From the NCBI GenBank assembly GCA_002099365.1, contig MSED01000001.1, positions 4,030,001 to 4,094,000 of the forward strand: a DNA stretch of 64,000 nt. The letters are read 5' to 3'. The position numbers and the translations under genes are program-made. A model generated the notes under the pieces. The model was not told the DNA's origin. It worked only from the letters and a program-made list of their open reading frames with translations, and did not search any database. Positions 53,309-63,015 of this stretch are shown one piece after another. The stretch's first letter is position 1. Every line of letters starts with the position of its first letter. Source of the DNA: Phialophora verrucosa (Eukaryota > Ascomycota > Eurotiomycetes > Chaetothyriales > Herpotrichiellaceae).

Positions 53309-56096
53309 ATGAGCGGTAGACTCCTCTCTGCGAGGATCGCGCCTTTGCTGCGCCAGCGGACGCCGGCAGCAGCACGAAATCTACAGCACCATGTCCTAAC
53401 GAAAGCCGGTGGCCTGTTGAGGCCAAATGCACGCCTCCCGCCGCGAACATGGCCTCTTGGATCGAGTTCTATACACAATGTCCCAACAGTTCGACATGCT
53501 TCCTTTGCACGGATACTTCCCAAACTTGCGCTCAAGATGGCTCGACTGCCAGCGATGTTCGGAGCCAGCGTGCTCGCAGGATTTGCCTACATCCAGTACC
53601 AAGCGCAGCAAGCGGGCACTTACACGATGAACGTTCTGAGAAAGGCTGGGGAGGCTGTAACGGAAACATCGTCCAGCATGTTTGAAGGCGCAAAGGGAAT
53701 CGCCAACCAGATAGGAGTGGGTTGGGAACGGACGAAAGAGGAGGCACACCTACCGGAGTGGCTTCAGCAGTTCTTCGAGAAGGGCGAGGGCTCTGGCGAG
53801 GGAGGTGCTGAACCGGAGCAGCCCAAGTCGACGAGTGCTGCGGGGGTTGCGGCTGCGTCGGGCTTAGCAATCGGAGTCGAGCAGTCTGACGAGGACGAGG
53901 ACCGCTCTGGCGCACATATTGCAAGAGATGATCAGATGATGCTGTTGACGAGGAAGATGATTGAGATTCGAAGTATTCTGAACACCATCGGCCAGGGAGG
54001 AGCCCTGACCCTACCGTCGATCGTCGTCATCGGATCACAATCATCCGGGAAGAGTTCCGTGCTCGAGGCAATTGTTGGCCATGAATTCCTACCAAAAGGC
54101 TCAAACATGGTCACCAGACGGCCGATTGAACTCACACTTGTCAACACGCCGGATGCAAAATCAGAATACTGCGAATTTCCAGCGCTGGGTTTGGGCAAGA
54201 TCACGGACTTCTCTCAAGTGCAGAGGACCTTGACAGATCTCAATCTTGCTGTTCCGGCCGAGCAGTGTGTCTCTGACGACCCCATCCAGCTTACCATCCA
54301 CTCTCCCAACATCCCAGATCTATCTTTGATTGACTTGCCCGGCTACATCCAAGTGGTTGGGAAAGATCAACCAATTGAACTGAAGCAGAAGATCACCGAC
54401 CTGTGCGACAAGTATATCCAACCCCCGAACGTCATCCTCGCCATCTCTGCCGCCGATGTGGACTTGGCCAACTCGACGGCTTTGAGGGCTAGTCGAAGAG
54501 TTGATCCTCGCGGCGAGAGGACGATCGGGGTCATCACGAAAATGGACTTGGTCGACGCCAACCGAGGCGTCGAATTGCTGTCGGATCGCAAATACCCCTT
54601 GCGGTTGGGTTACGTCGGCGTTGTGTGCAAAATCCCACATCAGTCGTCAGGTCTGTTTGGGCGGTCTGGCGTCAACGTCACAAGTGCCATCGTGAAGAAC
54701 GAGCATGCGTACTTCTCGTCCCATCCCCTCCAGTTTGGGCCCCAGTCGGAGGTTGCTGTCGGCACCACCACGCTGCGACACAAGCTGATGCATGTCCTGG
54801 AACAGACCATGGCAGCAAGTCTTGCAGGCACTAGAGACGCCATCGTTCAGGAGCTTGAGGAAGCCACGTACGAGTTCAAAGTACAATACAATGATCGGCC
54901 GCTCAGTGCCGAATCGTACTTGGCGGAGAGCTTGGACAGTTTCAAGCACTCCTTCAAAGAGTTCAGTGAACATTTTGGCAGAGCTCAGGTGAGGGCTCTG
55001 TTGAAGGAGGTCTTAGACCAGAGAGTTATGGATCTGCTGGCTAAACGGTATTGGAATAAGCCGGTGGAAGACTTGTCACCAATGCAGCCAGAAGCGGACC
55101 CCTTAGCTGAGCTCCCCAAAGCCGATCCAAACTCATTATACTGGCAACGCAAACTGGACGCTTCCACGTCAGAACTGACCAAGCTCGGAGTTGGACGACT
55201 TGCGACGACTGTGGTGGCAGCAGAACTTCAGAGCCATATTGACAAGCTGATCGCCGCTTCGACGTTCGCTTCGCATCCTTTCGCACAGCGATCAATCGTG
55301 GATGCTTCATCGAGCATCTTGAACGATCGCTTCTATAGCACAAGTGATCAGGTGGAAAACTGCATCAAGCCATTTAAGTTCGAGATTGAGGTTGAACCCA
55401 ACGAATGGAGCAAAGGACGGGAGAATATCAGCCGTGTCCTCAAGAACGAGCTCAAGGCTTGTGAAGCCGCTCAAAGACAACTTGAGGACAGCATCGGCAA
55501 AAGAAAGCTCAAAGATGTCATGGGCTTCGTCGACCGTGTCAGAAAAGGGGATGTTGCTCTGGAGGGAGACGGAACAGGCGGCGCAGGTGGGTTCTCATCT
55601 GCTCTCCTACAGAAAGGTATGTTACAACTTGGTGACAGAGTGATTTCATGCTAATTTTGTACAAGGCCGAGAAGCTGTCTTCCTACGCGACAGAGCCGAT
55701 ATCATCAAGATGCGCCTGCTAGCCGTCAAGTCCAAGCAGTGTGCCAACCTGAAGAACAAATATTACTGCCCCGAAGTTTTCCTCGACGTGGTTGCTGACA
55801 AGCTAACTTCAACGGCCGTCCTCTTCCTCAACGTTGAACTCCTCTCCGAATTCTATTACAATTTCCCGCGCGAACTGGACTTGCGGCTCGGTCGACATCT
55901 CGACCAGAGCGAGATTGAGCGGTTCGCTCGGGAGGATCCCAAGGTCCGCAGACACCTCGATGTGATCAAGCGTAAGGAGATGCTGGAGCTGGTCCTGGAG
56001 AAGATCGAGAGCCTGAGGCAATTGGAAGGGCGGGCGAAGAAGGAGCAGGCAAAAGCCGTCGAGGCCAAGGATAAAGGACGGTGGAGTCTGTTTTGA
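53309..56096 (+). CDS. MGM1: Mitochondrial inner-membrane dynamin-like GTPase MGM1/OPA1, 912 aa
   Basis: Two exons, 53309-55616 and 55666-56096, with a 49-nt intron (CTAAT branch); the join reads LLQKGREAVFLRDRADIIKM. The N terminus is a basic presequence (MSGRLLSARIAPLLRQ), followed by one membrane helix (MFGASVLAGFAYIQYQ) at about 92-107. The dynamin GTPase has P-loop GSQSSGKSS, switch DLPGYIQ, ITKMD and the usual helical stalk after it. The C terminus carries the GED-like end (FAREDPKVRRHLDVIKRKEM). Family knowledge: it fuses and shapes mitochondrial inner membranes and is cut by rhomboid protease Pcp1. Gly/Glu-rich spacing (GEGSGEGGAEPE) before the GTPase is expected. It converges on the bS6m gene with 151 bases between. 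Confidence 0.95.
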
Positions 56097-56247
56097 TGAT
56101 ACAACACACATGATACCACCATTTGCAGCGGGCGTTCGTTGGCGGGGTCTGGTCGCGCTTTGGGTGAATAGATTTGATATGCGGATATGCCTCTCTGCCG
56201 ACATTTACCGCAAGCGGTATTCTCGTGTTGTCGTGACTTATAGAGCC

Positions 56248-56766
56248 CTATCGAAAAGCGTGCAAGCCCCCTACTTTTGGATTCGCAAAGACGGATTCGT
56301 TCTTCACTTCGTTCCATGGCATCTGCCCGTCCACCTGTTCAATCGCGCCGTTCACACCGCCCAGCTTGTCGCCAATCTTGACCATGCTGAACCGAATCAT
56401 CCTGGGATCGAGACTCAGGAATCGTCGGACATCTTGCTGTGCCTTCACAGAAGCGTCGAATTGCATGACAAAGTAGTGGCCCTGTCGGTGCTGTGTCTGG
56501 TGTTTCGTGGTGGGTCGAGGGAGGTCGAACTGCCCCCAATTCTTCATGCCGCGGATGACGCCGTTAGAGGCGAGTATTTGTTGGCCAGCGACACGGGCGA
56601 TCCTGCGCGGATGGATTAGCTGGCACGCTGGAAGACATAGCACAGAGAGAGGTACTCTTTGACATTGTTGAGATTGCCCGGCCGGACCTGCACACGAGTT
56701 AGAATCGAATGCGCAGGCAGTCACTGATTAAGGGCTGCCTACCACCGCTATGAGCTCATAAAGCAT
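56248..56766 (-). CDS. MRP17: Mitochondrial small-subunit ribosomal protein bS6m (MRP17), 136 aa
   Basis: Three exons on the minus strand: 56766-56743 (24 nt), 56687-56656 (32 nt) and 56602-56248, with introns of 55 and 53 nt. Joined start is MLYELIAVVRPGNLNNVKEI, continuing ARVAGQQILASNGVIRGMKN and WGQFDLPRP. This is the S6 fold pattern with the conserved V-I-R-G-x-x-N-W-G. A short C-terminal extension (QVDGQMPWNEVKNESV) follows. It belongs to the mitoribosomal small subunit. Without the two tiny exons the protein would lack its first beta strand. Confidence 0.92.
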
Positions 56767-56993
56767 CTTTATCGTTTCCGAAGGACCATGCTCGATGGTG
56801 CGCGCAGAGCTTGTCGAACTGAAGCTGCCTGGGATTCAGAAAATCCCAAGCGCGGGCGGTCGGGCTCCACTTCGTTCGGCGCGATTTGCATGCGGGTTTG
56901 TCTCCGTCACTTTGACCTCGAGCTGCGGAGTTGATTTAAATGTATGTATTCGTCACAGCTCGCACTCTGTTTCCCAACTGTTCGGAGCAAGTC

Positions 56994-57609
56994 ATGAATT
57001 CCTCAACTCTGAGTCGGCTGATGCCGGCAGTCTCCAGATATTCTGTGAAACCAATCGCCAACTTACGGTCGTCAATTCGCTCACAATCATGCCAATGGCA
57101 GCAACCCAGGAGAGCGTTTTCCGCAAGATCAGCTCGTATGTTAGACAGCCGAATGTGTTAGCCAGCTCTTACAAGTGTCGCAGTAATGGTGAAGAAGTAT
57201 ACCGAAGATCATGAATGGATCGAGCTAGACAGCGATGGGAAGACAGGTGCGCGGTGTCCATGCTTGCTACTGGCAACTCACTAACAGCTGGCCAGGGACG
57301 ATCGGCATAACAGCATACGCCGCTAAAGCCCTCGGCGACGTCGTCTACGTCGAGCTTCCGGAGGTTGGCATGGAGGTTGCGAAAGGCGACACTATCGGCG
57401 CAGTTGAATCAGTCAAGTCCGCCTCGGATATCATGACCCCAGTGACGGGCAAGATCTCAGATCACAACAAGCTATTGGAAGAAAAACCAGGTACAATAAA
57501 CAAGAGTCCCGAGTCAGAAGGCTGGTTGGCGAAGATTGAAGTGACTGATCTCAACGAGCTTGACGCTCTGATGTCGAAAGAGGATTACGATAATTTTGAG
57601 AAAGAATGA
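56994..57609 (+). CDS. GCV3: Glycine cleavage system H protein, mitochondrial, 172 aa
   Basis: Three exons: 56994-57135, 57184-57246 and 57296-57609 (introns 48 and 49 nt; CTAAC in the second). Joins give FSARSALMVKKYTEDHEWIE and SDGKTGTIGITAYAAKAL. The first 47 residues form a Ser/Arg-rich mitochondrial presequence. The lipoyl-carrier motif GAVESVKSASDI has the acceptor Lys109. The end is ELDALMSKEDYDNFEKE. The H protein shuttles the aminomethyl group of glycine between P, T and L proteins. An upstream in-frame ATG at 56940 exists but does not start a better presequence. It is divergent from bS6m (227 bp between). Confidence 0.94.
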
Positions 57610-57700
57610 TCATTACGGGCACGAGGATATTGTCACTGAGCTATTCAACTGCTATCCAGCGCAGAGGGTAATCTGCCGACTCTTATTGAGAGGGTCACTT

Positions 57701-58342
57701 TCACTGATCCTGCTCTCCTTGCTGACCATGCAAACCACTGGAGCTAGTGTCTTCGATTCTGTGCCGGTGCTTCTCGGGGTTGATGTCAAAGTCCGCCTCA
57801 CGCGCGTCGTCGCTATCAGCTTCCCCGAGGAATGCCGCATTGGTGCCGTCCAGTGGTTCATGCTTGTCTCCCTCCGCAGCTCTTCTTGCCTCAAAGCCGT
57901 CGTCACTGTCTGCTTCTCCGAGGTATGCAGCGTTTTGAGCGTCCAATGGCGGGTGTCTGTCGCCCTCTACTGCCTTTCGTGCTTCGAATCCATCGTCCGA
58001 GTCTGCTTCGCCCAAGAACGCTGCATTCCCAGCGTCCAGGGCCTCCGGGGGTGGCCCGTGGATTTCTCGATTAATATCGTGTCCGTCGTTGCTGTCTGCT
58101 TCGCCTAGGAAAGCTGCGTTATGGCTGTCGGCAAAGACCTCTGCTTGAGGTGGCACGGCGCCAGAGGGTGGTACCTGACTGCCAAAAGGGGTGGATTGAG
58201 AAGGGGATGAGGTTGCGACGGTAGGTCGCAGCAGGACGGTAGATACCTGAAACGTGCGTCTGGATACGGCTCGAATTGGATGACTTAGAACTCCAGCTCG
58301 AGCTGCTGAAGTCAATCCAGACAGTAGAGGTCGTGTGGCCAT
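57701..58342 (-). CDS. Unrecognised protein with four 31-residue repeats and a mitochondrial-like presequence, 213 aa
   Basis: Single exon; ATG at 58342 is the first true ATG (MATRPLLSGLTSAARAGV). The first 45 residues are rich in Arg, Ser and Ala with no acidic residue, and PIRAVSRRTFQVSTVLLR looks like a matrix-processing region. Four repeats then start at Asn75, Asn106, Asn137 and Asn168, exactly 31 residues apart, each reading NAA(F/Y)LGEADS(D/N)D, with linkers such as GFEARRAAEGDKHEPLDGT. The repeat part is strongly acidic. The C terminus is hydrophilic. I recognise no family. It converges on GCV3 with 91 bases between, in a run of mitochondrial-protein genes. Confidence 0.7.
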   Translation of the reverse strand: MATRPLLSGLTSAARAGVLSHPIRAVSRRTFQVSTVLLRPTVATSSPSQSTPFGSQVPPSGAVPPQAEVFADSHNAAFLGEADSNDGHDINREIHGPPPEALDAGNAAFLGEADSDDGFEARKAVEGDRHPPLDAQNAAYLGEADSDDGFEARRAAEGDKHEPLDGTNAAFLGEADSDDAREADFDINPEKHRHRIEDTSSSGLHGQQGEQDQ

Positions 58343-58786
58343 TCTCGAATTCGACGTCTGCAATCAAGTCAAAGGGTGTTACAGAGTACGAGTACAGTCC
58401 TACGAGTTGGAATAAGACAAGCGAAGTAGGAGCTCTGAGGTCCAGAGACAACACTTGGAGGGTCGAAGAGGGGCCCAGCCCGCCTACGTGATCAAGTCAC
58501 GTATTCAAAAGCTGCACCCCGGGCTGTCAATTTGTCTATCGCTGCTGGATGAGGCCGACCAGACTTACTAGACTTCGCATTGGCGTATCAACAGCGAGGA
58601 CATTTGCGGGGAAGCTTTTACAAAACCCGGGGTTTGAGGAGAAGGCCAATCAGCAAGCTACCGAAGTAGCCGGCCTTCGAATGAACACGAACATTTAGTA
58701 CAGAAATGGTTGGTCGAAGGCATGTGCGCCTCTCTGATAAGTCTATCGCTGACAGCCTTGTTCAGTACCCAGAGAACAATCGCTCT
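58343..58786. other. Gene-free region
   Basis: 444 bases upstream of the repeat protein and downstream of the alcohol dehydrogenase. Nothing recognised. Confidence 0.55.
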
Positions 58787-59905
58787 TCAAGCTCCATTGG
58801 TTTGCCCAGTCGCTTCATCACCGAGCCTGATTACATATTTGCCTGAAGTCTGCGTCGATGTTAGCGAAATGATCACTGAAGTCGGGAGTACGCTCACCTT
58901 TCCAAAGTTCTTAGCAATCTCAGTCAGGTCATCTAGGCTGGCCATCTCTACTGCGGGCTTGACGGCGCCTCGCTGGACGAACTCGATGGCTTCCCAGATG
59001 TCCTTTCTTGTCCCAACCGCGGAGCCGATGATGCGAACCCCTTTGTTGATGCCCAGCGTCGGATGGAAGCTCACCTTGTCTTCATATGCTGGAATTCCGA
59101 CACACACGACTGTCCCGAGCGGCGCAACAAACTCCAATGCTGCTTGGTATGCTTTCCCCGTGTTGGCCATCACCAACACGGCTGCAGGGCCATCTCCGGT
59201 GAGCGCCTGAATCTTGGCCGCGTCTATATCCCTTGCATCGAAGTACGCTTCGGCGCCCAGCTTGAGACAGTAATCCCGTTTGCGATCGACATCCCCTAGG
59301 TCGACCGCGATGACACGGTATCCCATCGACTTCGCATACTGCACACCCAAGGCTCCAACGCCGCCTCCAGCACCTGAGATCAACATCCATCGTCCCGGAA
59401 CCACATCGCTAACCTTGATGGCTTTGTACGCTGTCACACCTCCGCACAGAATAGGCGCAACCAGATCATCCGGCACGTCTTCCGGGATTCGAATAATGTA
59501 TCGTGAAGGGACGACGGCGTACTCTGCAAACGTGCCGTCTCTCCTCAATCCCGAGCACAGTTTTGCCATACAGCGCCCCTCTCCGCCAGGTGACATGCAG
59601 CAGTAGCATTCCTCGCAGACATCGCGCACCCAGCCGAGACCGACGCGGGTGCCGACACTGACGAATGATGGATCTACTGCAGAACCCAGTTTCACCACTC
59701 GTCCAACGCCTTCGTGACCGAGGATGTCGCATGTCGGGCCCAGGTGACCTGCTGCAAGATGAAAATCCGAGCCGCAAACTCCTGTAACTGACAGGCGGAC
59801 CAGTAGATCGCGTGGGCCGATCTCGGGAACTGGGACTGTCTTTGATTCGAAATGGTATGTTCCGTCCTCGTGTCTCTGCAGCGCGTGAGCAAGATCCTTT
59901 AACAA
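58787..59905 (-). CDS. Zinc-dependent alcohol dehydrogenase, MDR family, 356 aa
   Basis: Two exons on the minus strand, 59905-58898 and 58849-58787, with a 48-nt intron (GTGAGC donor, GCTAAC branch). The intron is a multiple of three without a stop, so unspliced RNA would encode 16 extra residues (372 aa). Catalytic zinc ligands: GVCGSDFH and GHEGVGRV. Structural zinc cysteines: CEECYCC then GRC. The Rossmann motif is SGAGGGVGALGVQYAKSMG. The pattern is that of yeast-type class ADHs, which interconvert alcohols and aldehydes with NAD. No targeting signal is seen, so it is probably cytosolic. Confidence 0.92.
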   Translation of the reverse strand: MLKDLAHALQRHEDGTYHFESKTVPVPEIGPRDLLVRLSVTGVCGSDFHLAAGHLGPTCDILGHEGVGRVVKLGSAVDPSFVSVGTRVGLGWVRDVCEECYCCMSPGGEGRCMAKLCSGLRRDGTFAEYAVVPSRYIIRIPEDVPDDLVAPILCGGVTAYKAIKVSDVVPGRWMLISGAGGGVGALGVQYAKSMGYRVIAVDLGDVDRKRDYCLKLGAEAYFDARDIDAAKIQALTGDGPAAVLVMANTGKAYQAALEFVAPLGTVVCVGIPAYEDKVSFHPTLGINKGVRIIGSAVGTRKDIWEAIEFVQRGAVKPAVEMASLDDLTEIAKNFGKVSVLPTSVIISLTSTQTSGKYVIRLGDEATGQTNGA

Positions 59906-60525
59906 GAAATGCTTGATTCTCTACCGACCACCAAAAAGGCGACTTTGTGTGTTGATGGGACTGTCATCTCTGTGCTGTGTCGCTCTAACAGATCGCGGGT
60001 TTCCAATTTCTGGAATCTCTGTGGACCGGGTGAGTTAAGTAGCAAGTATAAAACTTTATTCCAGAGACCAAGTACTTCGGCATGTATCTTTATTCTGACA
60101 GGAAGAACCTGACCCGGCAGTTGTGACAGCCTCGACCTCCATCCGATGCTGCCCCAGGGCTCCTGTGGGGTGTGGGGGGCTCCTCAGGCTGCTGCGCGGG
60201 GCTATTACCCGTTGACGAGAGATCTTATTTTCCCAGTTCGAGCAATTTTGAGTCCATGCGGCGCTGCCAGTCAAGGCGACCTTGACCACAATAGGCAGAC
60301 AAGTGCCTCGCCGTCGGTGCTGATGGGTGGCAACAGTGGCGCACGCTTACCTCTCGAAATATCTCGGCAGGTGTGTTCTGGGAGAGGGTCAACATCTCCC
60401 GGCCAATTTCCGTTCCCTTACAACAGATGTGCCGCTGAGATCTAGGATTTCTCTGTCTCGGCCTTACATATCTCCTACTGACAAATTGAGGTGTAGACAG
60501 ACTTGGCGACATGTCTGGATTGCGA
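59906..60525. other. Gene-free region
   Basis: 620 bases: promoter of the alcohol dehydrogenase plus the 3' region of the sugar porter. No coding sequence or repeat supported. Confidence 0.55.
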
Positions 60526-62457
60526 TCATGGCTTCTCCGTCCTCTCCTGTCTTAAATGACCCCCTTCCTGCTTCATATCTTTCAGGATCTCCTTTCGCCG
60601 CGCCTTGTCTGACACGGCAGCCCGATCTCCAAACACCTGGTCCATATCCTCGAGACTCCGGCCCCGAGTTTCCGGAACACAGAACCATGTCCACAGGAAA
60701 CTCAAGGCGCAGAAGACTGCGAAGAAGGTGTAGGCTCCGAAACCTCGAGTGTTCTGCACAAGGGGCGGAGTGATCAGTCCGATGATGAAATTGTTCAGCC
60801 AGTTGCTGCATGTACTCCACGCCACGCCTTTTGCTCGAAGGAAGCTGGGGAAGATCTCCGAGGGCATTGCCCAGGGCACTGGACCCCACGTGCAGCCGAA
60901 AGCCAGCATGTACAGGAACAGGAACGCAACCGCGACCCATCCCTTGTCCTTGTGGTCGTCCCAGTTGCCGTAATACAGCCCAACCAGGACTGCGATGATG
61001 GCATGAGAAACAGTCATGAACACACTGCCGATCAGGAGCAGCGGACGCCGGCCGAATTTATCCATGGTGTACAACGACGTCGACACTCCGACGAGTTGCG
61101 TGACATTCAGGACACCTGACAAAACCAACCGCATGTTGTAATTGACGTTCATGCTTTCGAACAAGCTTGGCGAGTAGTAGATTAGGGCGTTGATGCCGAC
61201 GAACTGCTGGAAGAACATCAGGCCAATACCGACCATCGTTCGTCTCCAGTAGCCTTGCCGGAAGCAATCGGCATAAGAAGTCAGTTCGAATTTGATCGCA
61301 GCCAGGCGAGATCGTCGTCCTTGCAGGCCTAGGCGTGGGTGCCTTTGCTGGGCAACTTCCTGATGGAAAGCAACCTCTGCACGAATGTCGTACCACTCTG
61401 CCTGGAGACGTGGATCGTCTGCTGGGACGCGACGAAGTTTGACCAGAGCCTCCAACGCCTCCTGGTCCCGCCCTTTCGACACCAGCCATCTCGGAGAGAA
61501 AGGGATGAATAGGACGGCGATACCCAGGATGATTGCTGGTATGATCTGCAGCAGGAAAGGCAGACGGAAAGACCATTCGCTACTGATGTATCTTGTGCCG
61601 AACGTCAACCAGTACGCGCATATGATGCCGAACACGATGGAGAACTCCTCCAGGACAAGTAGTGTGCCTGGAAAATCATCAGCTCCACGACGAAATTCTG
61701 GGGGTGAGCTGACGCCATACCTCTGATCTCCGGCGGCGACACTTCCGCAATGTACATTGGTACCACCATACTCAGCATTCCCACACCGATGCCACCGATG
61801 AGACGACCAATGACCAGCATGGCATAGTTCTGAGCAGCTGTTTGAAGTATCGAGCCCACCACGAAGATGCACACGGCGACACAAATCGAGTATTTTCGCG
61901 AGATCTTTTCCGCGATCCACCCTTGATTGAATGCGCCTGGAAGGACGTCAATACCAGCAGCAACGCGCGGTGGAGTCACGATGGGTACCGATCAACGCTC
62001 CCAGCTCGATCATAGCGGTCATGAATCCCTTCCAGAAGCCCGCACCGCTCGCTGTCTCCGAAACGCGAGGAAACTGTTCCAGAAATTGATCCATGACGAG
62101 GATCACGGACACGACCCCTTGGTCTGCCAAAGAGTGAGCAATCCGACGTTCAAGAAAATCTCAATCGCCGCAGGCAGAGCATACCGTAGCCAAATAAGAA
62201 GCCGCCCAGTCTGACGACAAAAGCGCACAGGACAACATACTTTGATTGAAACGTCCCGCGTAGTCCTGTGCAAAGAAGCAAGTGAGCCAGCCACCTCGAA
62301 TCAAGCACAGAGCATTCGGTTGCAAACCTGGTTTTACATAAGTGTCCCGCAGTTCGACCATCGAGTCCTCTGTTTCTATAGCTCGATTTCCAGAGGTGCC
62401 TGACAGATTGTCCCCGTTCTTTGCCTCGGGCCTTTCTATATTGGTATGTTGGTCCAT
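60526..62457 (-). CDS. MFS sugar porter, 567 aa
   Basis: Five exons on the minus strand: 62457-62328, 62265-62185, 62123-61989, 61936-61721 and 61667-60526. Introns are 52-62 nt. Joined sequence shows the sugar-porter marks: GGFLFGYDQGVVSVILVMDQ after helix 1, GRLIGGIGVGMLSMVVPMYI followed by AEVSPPEIRG, RLPFLLQIIPA, QQFVGINALIYYSPSLFE, DKFGRRPLLLIGS, and the exit motif FCVPETRGRSLEDMD. Twelve helices are expected in the plasma membrane. Substrate not readable from sequence; hexoses or disaccharides are usual. The first in-frame true ATG is 62457. It is tandem to the partial transcription factor at the right edge. Confidence 0.92.
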
Positions 62458-63015
62458 CGCGGCCTTGGCCAAGCGAAATTTGTCGTGAGACCAATGTAGG
62501 CTAATTATGGCGCTTCAACACGCCTGTCGTTTTCGAGGTGACAGAGGGGAAGAAGAGGCGAGTCGCAAGCAGTATTGAACACTCAGTATACTTGTACACC
62601 GCATGATATAGAGAAATGCTCCGGGCCGGTTGTCCTCGTGCCTCGCAAATCGTGCGGCACCATCACCCCGCGTGACGTAGCGATCGTCGCACATCCTCTC
62701 GGCGTGATCACCACGAAGCAAATCAACACTGGGGGAATACGTCCGTCCCACTTGAGGGAAGAGCTGAGGTTGCAGCAAGCAATTTCCGATCGCGCCGACT
62801 TATGCGGATGCTGGCCAGTGCCCAATGTGCTGTGGGAGTGGAAAAGCACAAGGCTGAGCAGAGGAGGGGAAAGTCAGCGCCCGTCGTGACCTACTGGCCT
62901 GCATGACCGGGGCAAAACGATGAGCAAGTTACGGTTATGTTAATTGCAATTGTCTCCAGGCGGTCAAGTTCTATTTCGATTGCCGTCGGGTCTCAAGTTC
63001 TGCTTGGACCACTTT
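62458..63015. other. Gene-free region
   Basis: 558 bases between the sugar porter start and the 3' end of the transcription factor. Promoter of the porter expected; nothing else recognised. Confidence 0.55.
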
